Shown piece by piece: positions 1-9,254 of a stretch of DNA of 64,000 bases. This DNA is from Algoriphagus alkaliphilus (GTDB lineage Bacteria; Bacteroidota; Bacteroidia; Cytophagales; Cyclobacteriaceae). Where the stretch lies: NCBI RefSeq assembly GCF_900103735.1, contig NZ_FMXE01000021.1, positions 24,971 to 88,970 of the forward strand, read 5' to 3'. Position 1 is the stretch's first letter. Every line of letters starts with the position of its first letter. A program made the translations under genes and the position numbers. Below the pieces are notes generated by a model. The model was not told the origin of the DNA, ran no database searches, and saw only the letters and a list, made by a program, of their open reading frames with translations.

Positions 1-2052
1 GGGGATTTCCTCAAAATGTCCGTCTGACTTTTGAAGGAAAAGGACTCCGGGCTGGTCTTTGGCTCCACCCACATAGAAGTCGTCCAAACCGTCTCCATTT
101 ACATCAGCTACAGCCAAAGCAGGTCCCATTTTGGAATAGCTTTTTGGAGCCAAATATTCACGCTTGATGAAATCAACTTCATTTTTTTCCTGATGCGTCC
201 AATTGATTTGGGGAAAAGAGTCTTTCGAAATATTCGCTTCGGTCAATTTCTCAAAGGACTTACCCTGACCTTGAGCGAGTTTGAGCGATAGGTTTACGGG
301 AGTCTTCGGGAAAATCTCCGAAGTTCCATCAGCCCAATTGACCTGAACAGAATCCAGTGAAGTAATTTTCCCCAATCCGAAAACCAGGGTGGTGGAAGGA
401 CCGGACTGAAAACCACGGCTGGTGCTGATCCGCTGCGTCCATTTTTCGGTGCCTGAGAAAAGAATCACCTGGGAGCCGATACCAAAGATGTTTTGCCCTG
501 TGGATTTCAAGTCAATCCGAAGAAAGTTGTTTCCGAATTTTTCAGCCTGATTTTGATAGAGAAAAGCAGGCTGATCCAGATTGTTGATGACCAGGTCCAG
601 GTCTCCGTCATTGTCCAGATCGGCATACAGCGAACCGTTGGAATAGCTTTCCTGATCCAAACCCAAGGATTTTGCTTCGTTTTTGAATTGTAGACCCCCC
701 TGATTTTTCCAGGCGAAGTTTGAAATTTTGAGGCTTGGAAGCATGTCGATCTGCTTTTTCCGCAGTTCTTCGATCGAGATGCCCGCATAGGAGTCCTGAC
801 TGTATTGGATAAAATCCAAGTCATTGGGTCGCTTCACGATCCCGTTGGTGACATGGATATCGGACAGCCCGTCATTGTCCATGTCAAAAATCAGGGGCGA
901 CCAACTCCAGTCTGAAGCATGAACGCCTGCGAAAAGGGCAATTTCCGAAAACCCATTTTCGCCCCGATTCAGCTGCAGGTGATTGCGCACGTATTGATCC
1001 TGGTAGCCAAATTGTTCCTTGACCTGATAGACTTCGGCCTTGTCTTCCCCTACGGATTTCATCCAGATTTCCGGATCCTCGGGGAGCATGTCGGTGGTGA
1101 AGATTTCCGGCATCCCGTCTCCATTCAAGTCTGCGGCATCGTTGCCCATGCTGTACCGACTGGTACTGGGCATGAATTCATTTAAAGCCTCCCTGAAAGT
1201 CCCGTCCTGATTGTTGAGGTAGAGGTAATCGTTTTCGGTAAAATCGTTGGAAACGTAAATATCCAGCCAGCCGTCCCCGTTGAAATCTTCTGTGCTGACA
1301 CCCAGTCCAAAACCCAAAATACTGGAATAGATTCCCGAGACTTCGGTCACGTCTTCAAAACCGATTTCTCCTTCCGAAGCCAGGTTCTTGAAAAGTTTGT
1401 CTCCGCTGGGATCGATTTTGGCCCGTACTCTTGCCTTGGCAAAAACCTCCGGAGATTTGATGTTGTGATTGAGCAGGTACATGTCCAGGTCACCGTCCCG
1501 ATCGTAATCGAAAAATACGGCATGCGTGCTGTAGCCTTTGAAATCCAGTCCAAATTCAGCCCCTGCTTCACGGAATTTTCCTTCGCCTAGATTCAGGTAG
1601 AGTTTGTTTTTCCCTTCAATTCCCGGCAATCCCCCGACTTGACAAACATAAATATCCAGCAATCCGTCCCCATCCACATCAGCCATCGTGACTCCTGTCG
1701 ACCAGCCACCATCTCCGCTGACTCCAACTGATTCGGTGATGTCTTCAAACTGGAAGTTTCCCTTATTGAGGTAGAGTTTATTGGGGACTTGGTTGCCGGT
1801 GAAATACAGATCTGTCAATCCGTCTCCATTGATGTCACCTGCTGCCACGCCGCCTCCATTGTAGAAATAGAGGTATTCCAGAATGTTGTTTTCCGGACTT
1901 GAAGTCAGCTGATTTTGGAAAGTGATTCCTGTTTGCTCCGGAGTAAGTAATCTGAACTGAGTTGAGGTTTCTGTGGAGACTTCTTTTTTGCAGGAAAAAA
2001 GAAAAATTCCGGCTACAAATACCCAGCTGAATTTCGCGATTGAATGCTGCAT
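1..2052 (-). CDS. FG-GAP/VCBS repeat lipoprotein with ASPIC/UnbV domain (CRTAC1-like), 3' end outside window
   Basis: Partial gene; the first 684 codons are visible and the stop lies beyond the left edge. The start ATG overlaps the stop of the upstream gene by one base (TGATG), which suggests translational coupling. The N-terminus is a lipoprotein signal ending FLFSC, with the lipidated Cys near residue 21. Residues about 50-450 hold repeated Asp-rich blades of the D-x-D/N-x-D-G type (DINGDGLTDLY, DVDGDGLLDIY), the Ca-binding FG-GAP/VCBS beta-propeller signature. An ASPIC/UnbV segment follows at about 540-580 (STTLVFGLGKITSLDSVQVN), and a second blade block begins near 660. It is a paralogue of the two large genes upstream. 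Likely surface-exposed; its ligand is unknown. Confidence 0.88.
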   Translation of the reverse strand, partial: MQHSIAKFSWVFVAGIFLFSCKKEVSTETSTQFRLLTPEQTGITFQNQLTSSPENNILEYLYFYNGGGVAAGDINGDGLTDLYFTGNQVPNKLYLNKGNFQFEDITESVGVSGDGGWSTGVTMADVDGDGLLDIYVCQVGGLPGIEGKNKLYLNLGEGKFREAGAEFGLDFKGYSTHAVFFDYDRDGDLDMYLLNHNIKSPEVFAKARVRAKIDPSGDKLFKNLASEGEIGFEDVTEVSGIYSSILGFGLGVSTEDFNGDGWLDIYVSNDFTENDYLYLNNQDGTFREALNEFMPSTSRYSMGNDAADLNGDGMPEIFTTDMLPEDPEIWMKSVGEDKAEVYQVKEQFGYQDQYVRNHLQLNRGENGFSEIALFAGVHASDWSWSPLIFDMDNDGLSDIHVTNGIVKRPNDLDFIQYSQDSYAGISIEELRKKQIDMLPSLKISNFAWKNQGGLQFKNEAKSLGLDQESYSNGSLYADLDNDGDLDLVINNLDQPAFLYQNQAEKFGNNFLRIDLKSTGQNIFGIGSQVILFSGTEKWTQRISTSRGFQSGPSTTLVFGLGKITSLDSVQVNWADGTSEIFPKTPVNLSLKLAQGQGKSFEKLTEANISKDSFPQINWTHQEKNEVDFIKREYLAPKSYSKMGPALAVADVNGDGLDDFYVGGAKDQPGVLFLQKSDGHFEEIP

Positions 2053-5000
2053 CAGTAATTCCAGATCTCAGCTGCTGCGCTGTTTTTGATGACTAAAATC
2101 CGCTTGTCACCCAAAAGTGAGAACCCCCTGACATCGCCCTCCAGTTTCAGTCCATTTTCGCGGTTAGGGCTGAAGTTGAAGGTTCCGTCCCCGTTTCCGA
2201 GCAAAACCTCTCCAAAACTCCCGTCAAACTTCCCGATTTCCGGTTTTACCTGTGCAAGGTTGCCACCGAGGATCAAATCCAGCTTTCCGTCTCCGTCGAC
2301 ATCCAAAACCTGGATGGCAAAGATCCAGGATCGCTGGGCTATTCTCGGAAAGGGTTTCCACTCAAAATCCCCATTGCCCTTATTCAGCAGAATTCCTGAT
2401 TCGAGATTATTGACTTCCTGGATGATGGATTTATCGACGATTTCCTTCGGGAAAATTTCAGTTAAAGATTTGTTGTTGTAGTCTGTGTAGCGGATGTACT
2501 TTTTCTTGATACCAGGCACCTGTCTTTCGAGTTCATGCTTGAGCGTATAGGGTATCTGCACCTCACCGACCCTTTGTGTGAAAAGGTGCTCAATGGATCC
2601 GTTTTGATCAAAATCATTCAAATACAAACTAACCGGAGAAGCTGAGGAGGCCTTTAGTCTGGTATTTAACCCATGATTACCAAGGGCCAAATCCGGTAAT
2701 CCATTTCCGTCAAAATCCCCGACTTCGACCGTCCGGTACCAACCTTTGAGATTACTCAAATTTGGCAATTCTGTTTTTTCCAGCTTTCCTCCGGTGTTTC
2801 TGAAAAAGGTGGGAGCCATCCATTCACCAACTACAGCGAGGTCATTTTTCCCATTTCCATCCCAGTCCAGAACCTGCGCATCGGTCACCATGCCCAAGTC
2901 CTTCAATCCCGGAGCCAGTGCGGCAGACTGCTCGGTAAAATTGCCTTTGCCGTCATTTATCCACAATTGGCTACTTGCAGGAGCACCATAGGTGAATGGA
3001 ATAAGTCTTCCTCCGACAAATAAATCCACTGCACCGTCGCCGTTGATATCGATTAGTTTTACAGTGCTGCTGCTTCCAACTACTGAAGAGAATCCTCCCC
3101 CGGAAATTTTGCGAAAGTCTCCTTTTCCATCATTCAGGTAAAGCCGGTCAGCCAGATCCGGCGATCCAAATCCTGATTCATTGCCTCCCGAGGTGACAAA
3201 CAAATCCAAATCCCCGTCTCCATCTGCATCAAAGAAAACAGCATCAGTGTCCTCAGAAATCGCATCTGCAAGGAAATCATCCTGAGGGCTTTCCGTGTAG
3301 CTGGCCGAAGGGCTTGCCAAGAATAGCTTGGCAGGAAAGGATTTTGCTCCACCGAAAAAGAGATCCTCCAGGCCGTCGCCGTTTACATCTGCTTTGGCAA
3401 ATGCCGGTCCCTCGGTGGAAAACATAAAGTAAGTCAGTCGATCCCGATCAAAGTCAACGAAAGCGTTTTCTTCATGAAGGAATTTCAAACCTGGATTTTC
3501 GACTTTGGTGAATTGTTGGTTTGAAGTCTTTTCAAAAAAGGATTTGCCAACTGGCAATTCTCCTGCTTCTTCCCACTTCACTATCAACAACTGATCGGTG
3601 GCCTGATTTTTCAACTCTGTGTATTTGCCGTCAGGCCAGAGGATTTCAATGGATGCTATCTCAGTAAGGGAACCTAATCCGATGGTGATCTTTGGGTCTA
3701 CTGAGGATTGAAATCCCCGGTTGGGCATTTGCTCCACATAGAAGATTTTCCCTTCTGATTTCATGCGGATTTGCGTCCCTATGGCTTGGGTATTTTTGCC
3801 TTTCCCCACCAATTGGAATTGGATGGAATGATGACTTGGATGGATTGTTTTCCCCAGATTTCTGAAGATCTGAGCAGGTTGATTGACGTTATTCACGACC
3901 AGATCCAGTGTGCCGTCGTTGTTGAGGTCACCGTAGGCGGCACCGTTGGAGTGGATGGCTTTGCCCAGTCCCCAAGCCTCCGCCTTGTTTTCAAATTTCA
4001 GTTCGCCCATATTATGAAAGGCATAATTTGGGATGGGATTGACCGGAATCGGATCGATCAGGGCTTTGTAGTTGACACCTTCCTGAGAGATGATTTTACG
4101 CTTAGTCTGCTCATCATCGATGAAATTCAGGTAATCCAGGTCGGTGATGTCTTGGTAGATGCCATTGGCCACGAAAATATCCCGTAGTCCGTCATTGTCC
4201 ATGTCAAACATCAGCGCACCCCAACTCCAGTCGGTGGCTTCTACATTTCCCAGTCTGCCGATTTCGCTGAAGGTTCCGTCTCCGTTGTTGAGATGGAGCA
4301 TATTTCGGGAAAACTGGTAATGATAGCTGTGGGTCTTGTTAAACTGGAATTTATCCCAATTCTCAAAAGTTGTAACCTGCTTCAGGCGGGTTTGGTGCTC
4401 GGGAAGCATGTCAGTGACAAAGATATCCAATAGTCCGTCTCCGTTGATGTCGGCAATGTCCGCACCCATGGAAGCCGCACTGATCGAGCGCATGGAGCTT
4501 TCCATGGATTCTGTGAAGGTGCCGTCCTGATTGTTGATATAGAGGTAATCCTTTTCAAAAAAGTCATTCGAAATAAAAATATCGGGCCATGTGTCCTGAT
4601 TTACATCTCCGATGGTGATCCCCAAACCAAAACCGATGATGGAACCATAGATTCCGGCTTCTTCAGATACGTCGGAGAATTTGTCTCCGTCATTTCGGAA
4701 GAGTTTGTCGCCGCCAACCGCATCCCGCTTGATCCGCTCGTTCTGCATTTTGTTAAATGAACCGATTGCCTGATAGGAATTATTCAGCAGATAGACATCT
4801 AGGTCCCCGTCCTTGTCATAGTCGAAAAAAACCGCGTGCGTGGAGAATCCCTGATCTGCCAAGCCATAAGCTTCAGCCATTTCCTTAAATGTGCCATCGC
4901 CCTGATTGATGAATAGCTCATTCTGCTTGTTGTCACCGGAGATGTCGCCCGAGTTGCACACGTAAATATCGAGAAATCCGTCCCCATTGACATCAGCCAT

Positions 5001-5351
5001 AGCTACTCCTGTACTCCAGGCGCGGGTTCCTGCCACCCCTGCACCGTCTGTAATGTCTTCAAAACTGAAGTCGCCCTTATTGAGGTAAAGTTTGTTTGGC
5101 CCTAAGTTGGCGGTGAAATACAGGTCTACAAGTCCGTCATTATTGATGTCGCCGATGGCTACTCCTCCACCGTTGTAATAGTTTCGATAGGTAAAAACAT
5201 TAAAGTTTTCATCGAAATTTAGGTCGTTGCGGAAGTTGACGCCGGTGGAATCAACATCCATCTCCTGATAGAGCGTAGGCTCTTTTTCCTTTTGTTCAGA
5301 ACAGGAAAAAAGCAAACTCAGAAGAAAAAGACTTGGAAATAGGATTCTCAT
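2052..5351 (-). CDS. FG-GAP/VCBS repeat lipoprotein with ASPIC/UnbV domain (CRTAC1-like)
   Basis: 1099 residues. The lipoprotein signal is MRILFPSLFLLSLLFSC, with lipidation at Cys17. Asp-rich propeller blades (DINNDGLVDLYF, DVNGDGFLDIYV, DYDKDGDLDVYL) run from about 60 to 480. An ASPIC/UnbV segment lies near 540-580, containing GLGSLTEIASIEILWPDG, and a second propeller block covers about 640-1060. The family is annotated as VCBS repeat or CRTAC1-like; no catalytic residues are recognisable, so a binding role at the cell surface is inferred. The ATG overlaps the upstream lipoprotein stop by 4 bp (ATGA) and its own stop overlaps the next start by 1 bp, so the genes form a tightly coupled operon. 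Best reading: an accessory surface component of the SusCD system upstream. Confidence 0.92.
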   Translation of the reverse strand: MRILFPSLFLLSLLFSCSEQKEKEPTLYQEMDVDSTGVNFRNDLNFDENFNVFTYRNYYNGGGVAIGDINNDGLVDLYFTANLGPNKLYLNKGDFSFEDITDGAGVAGTRAWSTGVAMADVNGDGFLDIYVCNSGDISGDNKQNELFINQGDGTFKEMAEAYGLADQGFSTHAVFFDYDKDGDLDVYLLNNSYQAIGSFNKMQNERIKRDAVGGDKLFRNDGDKFSDVSEEAGIYGSIIGFGLGITIGDVNQDTWPDIFISNDFFEKDYLYINNQDGTFTESMESSMRSISAASMGADIADINGDGLLDIFVTDMLPEHQTRLKQVTTFENWDKFQFNKTHSYHYQFSRNMLHLNNGDGTFSEIGRLGNVEATDWSWGALMFDMDNDGLRDIFVANGIYQDITDLDYLNFIDDEQTKRKIISQEGVNYKALIDPIPVNPIPNYAFHNMGELKFENKAEAWGLGKAIHSNGAAYGDLNNDGTLDLVVNNVNQPAQIFRNLGKTIHPSHHSIQFQLVGKGKNTQAIGTQIRMKSEGKIFYVEQMPNRGFQSSVDPKITIGLGSLTEIASIEILWPDGKYTELKNQATDQLLIVKWEEAGELPVGKSFFEKTSNQQFTKVENPGLKFLHEENAFVDFDRDRLTYFMFSTEGPAFAKADVNGDGLEDLFFGGAKSFPAKLFLASPSASYTESPQDDFLADAISEDTDAVFFDADGDGDLDLFVTSGGNESGFGSPDLADRLYLNDGKGDFRKISGGGFSSVVGSSSTVKLIDINGDGAVDLFVGGRLIPFTYGAPASSQLWINDGKGNFTEQSAALAPGLKDLGMVTDAQVLDWDGNGKNDLAVVGEWMAPTFFRNTGGKLEKTELPNLSNLKGWYRTVEVGDFDGNGLPDLALGNHGLNTRLKASSASPVSLYLNDFDQNGSIEHLFTQRVGEVQIPYTLKHELERQVPGIKKKYIRYTDYNNKSLTEIFPKEIVDKSIIQEVNNLESGILLNKGNGDFEWKPFPRIAQRSWIFAIQVLDVDGDGKLDLILGGNLAQVKPEIGKFDGSFGEVLLGNGDGTFNFSPNRENGLKLEGDVRGFSLLGDKRILVIKNSAAAEIWNY

Positions 5352-5932
5352 GAATTACTGTTTTCCTTTAATTTTTTCTCGATGGGAAGATCAGATATTT
5401 CGGCCCTTACGATAGAAATATGTTTTTTGAAAATCCGGATTCTGCGGTTACCATCCATTTTCACAAATACGATTTGGGATTTGTCCTCATTGGTGACTTC
5501 AATAAATCCCGGTCCATACCATTCTTCAAAGAGTTTGACCACATCGGCACGGAGTTTTTCCGCACTTAGCTCCTCATTCCATGGCGCCCACCCTTCGTAA
5601 GTAAATTCAACGGGCATCATGTAGATTTTATCCTGCTCAAATTTCGGATAGAAACGCATTTTGGCTGAATTTCCAGAAGCCAATTCAGTCCTATATTCCA
5701 CTGAAAGTTCCGAAGGACCATTGGTAAGTTTGCCTTGTTTGTTTAGTTTCCAGCAAGTCTCGAAGAAGGTTTTCTGATCCATTCCCAGCTTCAAGCCCAA
5801 GAAGAGTTCATTGACCTGTTTGCCTGAGGAGAGTTCTCTCTTTTCCAGCTTTTCATATTCGGATTGGCAGGAGAATAGGAGCGATGCGAAAATCAGCGTG
5901 CTAACGTATTTCAAAAACGAGTGGCGTATCAT
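5348..5932 (-). CDS. Small lipoprotein of unknown function between two FG-GAP genes
   Basis: 194 residues, not assigned to a family I recognise. The N-terminus is a lipoprotein signal ending in LLFSC, with lipidation at about Cys22. The mature part is charged and mixed alpha/beta with no repeats. A phrase near residues 45-60 (LGLKLGMDQKTFFETCWKLN) resembles small secreted proteins that compare a mutable conformation, but that is not a firm match. It overlaps the upstream FG-GAP gene by 32 bp and the downstream one by 4 bp, so it is very probably co-translated with them and works in the same envelope system. The long 5' overlap is kept because the signal peptide begins immediately at this ATG. 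Function unknown. Confidence 0.75.
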   Translation of the reverse strand: MIRHSFLKYVSTLIFASLLFSCQSEYEKLEKRELSSGKQVNELFLGLKLGMDQKTFFETCWKLNKQGKLTNGPSELSVEYRTELASGNSAKMRFYPKFEQDKIYMMPVEFTYEGWAPWNEELSAEKLRADVVKLFEEWYGPGFIEVTNEDKSQIVFVKMDGNRRIRIFKKHISIVRAEISDLPIEKKLKENSNS

Positions 5933-8900
5933 TGTTTCTTAGGACTACTAAATTTGGTTTGTTTTCAAGAATAATTTGGAGGAACTGTCGGATTTCACCT
6001 CTGACGTACAAGCCGCTTTCCTCCGGCAGAAGTGCTTTCCATTGGTTGTTACCGAGCGGTTTCAGAGCCCATGCAAAACTTCCCATTTGACTTCCCAGTT
6101 CAGGTTTGATCCGGCTTTGATTCCCTCCGAAGAGCAATCGTGGAAGTTGTGAATCAGCGGAAATAGAGGTGATTGAATGGACAGGAGACGATTGAATTTC
6201 AGAGGGTAAGGCAGTACGGATAAAATTTCCCTGACCTCCATTTATCCATAGGCTGGTTTCCAGAATGTCAGCGTCCAAAGTTAAGGAATTTGCCCAAACT
6301 GCTTCAGGGAAAAGTTCTTCCAAGGACTTATTTTGGTAGGATTCATAAGTTAAAAGTTGCTTTCGTAAAACAGGAATTTGACGAAGTAAAGCTGGTTTGA
6401 GTACCCAGGGAATTGTTTTTTGATCTTCATACTTGGAAAGGATATGATCCAAGGCTCCATTTTGATCAAAGTCATTAATCAGCATGCGTAGCTTTGAGCT
6501 TTCTGAAGTGCGAAGTCGGGAGTTTAAGCCATGGTTGCCGGCAAGAATATCAGGTTTTCCGTCCCCATTGATATCTGCCACATAAAGGCAATTCCAAAGT
6601 CCGGCGGTATTTTCAAAACCAAATTCAGCCGTTTTTTCCAGTAATTTATTTTCCTGAAATGCGAAAATCCGGACAGGCATCCACTCCCCCGTAAAAATGA
6701 GTTCCAACTCTCCGTCTCCATCCAAATCCGCCAAAGCCCCGGAAGTCAGCATTCCAAGCTCAGAAAGTTCGGGATTTAGATTTCGGGAAATTTCAGTGAA
6801 ACTTCCCCTTCCATCATTTTCCCAAATCTGAAGTCCCGCAGGAATCCCGTAGGCAAAGGGTATCGCCCGACTTCCTACAATCAAATCCAAATCTCCGTCT
6901 CCATCGACATCGTGGGAAAGTATGAAAGCCGTAGGGGTAGGGGAGAAAGCTTGTGGAGATTTCTGAAAGTTGCCTTTACCATCATTGAGGTAAAGCCGAT
7001 CTGCATAGGCAGGTGAATAGTCTCCAAACTCGATACCTCCGCTGCCTACAAGCAAATCAGGTTTGCCATCTCCGTCAGCATCAAAAAAATGTCCGGTGAC
7101 ATCTTCCGAAATAGCATCCATTGCAAAGAGTTCTGCTAGCTGTGGGGTGAATTTCCCACTCGAATTTTGGGTAAGCAAAACTGAGGACTGACCTTTTGCT
7201 CCGGGAATAAACAGATCCTCCAATCCGTCTCCGTTCAGGTCTGCTTTTGCAGCCTTTGGTCCTTCATTACTGATCATCCAAAACCGCAAGCGGTCACGAT
7301 CGAAGTCGATAAAATCACTCTCTTCGTGCTGAAAAGGGATCTTTGATTCACTTTGGAGGAAAGGCTGATTTTGAGCTTGCTGGAACGTTGGTTGAATTTT
7401 ATCCTCGATTCCAGGTGAGAGTTTGAGTGTTTGATTGCTTTGGATATTTTTGAGCGTTCTTGTTTTTCCGCTTGGCCAAAGTATCTGAATGGAGTCTAAT
7501 TTCTCAATTTCCCCCAAACCAAAATGGATCCGTGGATCTACCGATGACATATACCCTTTGACAGGTTGGTACTCCTGATAGAATTTTTGTTTCCCGGAGA
7601 AAGCCGTGACTTTTGATCCAAACGCATTTCCAAGTTCAATGCTTAAATAATTGCCATTTTTTGAATCGGCACTTGTGTTTTGATAGATGAAGGTCCGTTC
7701 GTTCAGGTTGTTTATGACCAAATCCAAATCCCCGTCATTGTCCAAATCTCCATAAGCCGACCCGGTGCTAAAAGTAAGCTGATCCAATCCGAGGTTTTGG
7801 GAGAGGTTTTCAAAATTCCAATTGCCCAAGTTTTTGAACAGGAAATTTCGCTGTGCAATAGATGGGAAGGCATCAATCATTTTGGTTAACAGCACGGAAT
7901 CTTCCCGGTAGCCTTTTACTTTTTCCTGATTGTTGACATAAAAGTCCACAAAGTCAAAATCGGTCAGGTCTTTTACAATGCCGTTTGCGACGAAGATATC
8001 CTTCAGTCCGTCATTGTCCATGTCAAAAATCAAAGCCCCCCAACTCCAGTCTGTGGCTTCGACTCCTGCCATCCGACTGACTTCGGAGAAAACAGGGATT
8101 TGAGTTCCCGGTTGAAATCCCAAATTTCGTTGGAGGGTGTTTCGGGTAAACTGATGATGATATCCGGCTTTTACGCTTGCCTGGTATTTGTCCCAATCTT
8201 CAAAGGGTGTTTTGGTTTTGACGCGGGCTAGATCTTTCGGGAGCATTTCTGTGACAAAAATATCCGGACGGCTGTCATTATCCAGATCGGCAATGTCTGC
8301 CCCCATACTTCCCATGCTGATTTCGGAGAGCAATTCGGGAAGGACTTCGGAAAATGTTCCATCCTGATTGTTGAGATAGAGGTAATCCCGCTCAAAAAAA
8401 TCATTGGATACATACAGGTCCGGCCAGTTGTCATCATTCAGATCGGCGACAGTGACTCCAAGTCCATAGCCTATGCTGCTTCCAAAAATTCCTGCTGCTT
8501 CGGATATGTCAGTGAACTTAGTCCTATCATTTCTGAAAAGTTTATTTCCACCCTCGGGATCCCGGATTTCACGCTGTCCTTCACGGAGGTCGTAGATCCC
8601 CACAGACCGCCCCGAATTACTTAGAAGGTACATATCCAGATCTCCGTCTTTGTCAAAATCGAAGAAAACGGCGTGCTGGCTCAGGCCTTCTTCGGCAAGT
8701 CCATATTCTTTGGAACTTTCGGTGAAAGTCAGGTCGCCATTGTTGATGAACAGTTCATTGTGGCGTTTCTCTCCTCCCGGAGGTCCTGATTTGCAAACAT
8801 AAATATCCAGCAATCCATCTCCGTTGATGTCTGCCATGCTTACTCCTGTGGACCAATAGCCGGTGGAGTTTAATCCGGCTTGGTCTGTAATGTCTTTGAA

Positions 8901-9188
8901 TTTCAGATTTCCCTGATTGAGGTAAAGCCGGCTGGAGGTTTGGTTGCCTGCAAGAAACATATCAATCAGCCCGTCATTATTGATGTCTCCAAGTGCTACA
9001 CCGGCACCGTTGTAAAAATTCCGAAACGTATAGGGGTTTACTTTTTCGGTATAGGTGAGGTCATTTCTAAATGTAATGCCTGTTTTTTCCTCCGATAGGA
9101 GGCGAAACAGTGGGTCAGTGTTTTTTTCTTCCTGATGGCAGGAGTAAAGGAAAAGAAACAGAAGGAAAAGGATGTTTCTTCGCTTCAT
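5901..9188 (-). CDS. FG-GAP/VCBS repeat lipoprotein with ASPIC/UnbV domain (CRTAC1-like)
   Basis: 1095 residues from the ATG at 9188. An upstream in-frame start at 9227 would add 13 residues ahead of the signal peptide and would lie inside the terminator hairpin, so it is rejected. The lipoprotein signal MKRRNILFLLFLFLYSC predicts lipidation at Cys17. The architecture matches the two downstream paralogues: a first propeller block (DINNDGLIDMFL, DINGDGLLDIYV, DFDKDGDLDMYL), ASPIC/UnbV near 540-580 (HFGLGEIEKLDSIQILWPSG), then a second block from about 630. It is the first gene after susD and is separated from it by a strong hairpin, so its expression is probably lower than, or uncoupled from, susCD. 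Role inferred as a surface binding lipoprotein. Confidence 0.91.
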   Translation of the reverse strand: MKRRNILFLLFLFLYSCHQEEKNTDPLFRLLSEEKTGITFRNDLTYTEKVNPYTFRNFYNGAGVALGDINNDGLIDMFLAGNQTSSRLYLNQGNLKFKDITDQAGLNSTGYWSTGVSMADINGDGLLDIYVCKSGPPGGEKRHNELFINNGDLTFTESSKEYGLAEEGLSQHAVFFDFDKDGDLDMYLLSNSGRSVGIYDLREGQREIRDPEGGNKLFRNDRTKFTDISEAAGIFGSSIGYGLGVTVADLNDDNWPDLYVSNDFFERDYLYLNNQDGTFSEVLPELLSEISMGSMGADIADLDNDSRPDIFVTEMLPKDLARVKTKTPFEDWDKYQASVKAGYHHQFTRNTLQRNLGFQPGTQIPVFSEVSRMAGVEATDWSWGALIFDMDNDGLKDIFVANGIVKDLTDFDFVDFYVNNQEKVKGYREDSVLLTKMIDAFPSIAQRNFLFKNLGNWNFENLSQNLGLDQLTFSTGSAYGDLDNDGDLDLVINNLNERTFIYQNTSADSKNGNYLSIELGNAFGSKVTAFSGKQKFYQEYQPVKGYMSSVDPRIHFGLGEIEKLDSIQILWPSGKTRTLKNIQSNQTLKLSPGIEDKIQPTFQQAQNQPFLQSESKIPFQHEESDFIDFDRDRLRFWMISNEGPKAAKADLNGDGLEDLFIPGAKGQSSVLLTQNSSGKFTPQLAELFAMDAISEDVTGHFFDADGDGKPDLLVGSGGIEFGDYSPAYADRLYLNDGKGNFQKSPQAFSPTPTAFILSHDVDGDGDLDLIVGSRAIPFAYGIPAGLQIWENDGRGSFTEISRNLNPELSELGMLTSGALADLDGDGELELIFTGEWMPVRIFAFQENKLLEKTAEFGFENTAGLWNCLYVADINGDGKPDILAGNHGLNSRLRTSESSKLRMLINDFDQNGALDHILSKYEDQKTIPWVLKPALLRQIPVLRKQLLTYESYQNKSLEELFPEAVWANSLTLDADILETSLWINGGQGNFIRTALPSEIQSSPVHSITSISADSQLPRLLFGGNQSRIKPELGSQMGSFAWALKPLGNNQWKALLPEESGLYVRGEIRQFLQIILENKPNLVVLRNNDTPLVFEIR

Positions 9189-9204
9189 GGGCTTAAAGTA
9201 AAAA

Positions 9205-9234
9205 AAAGGAAGTGTGTCAAAACACACTTCCTTT
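9205..9234 (-). terminator. Rho-independent terminator/attenuator between susD and first FG-GAP gene
   Basis: A perfect 13-bp stem (9205-9217 with 9222-9234) encloses a 4-base loop. Read on the minus strand it is followed by an uninterrupted T run of about 7 that is partly within the stem base. It lies 20 bases after the susD stop and 16 bases before the next ATG, leaving no room for a new promoter between hairpin and gene. It therefore looks like an attenuator that lets only part of the transcription pass into the FG-GAP genes. Confidence 0.85.
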
Positions 9235-9254
9235 CAAATTTAATTTAGACTCGA

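Noticed and set aside
2100..9100. Regularly spaced similar DNA segments, considered as a CRISPR or tandem repeat array
   Set aside because: They are the codons of the repeated Asp-rich FG-GAP blades inside open reading frames, with varying spacing and sequence.
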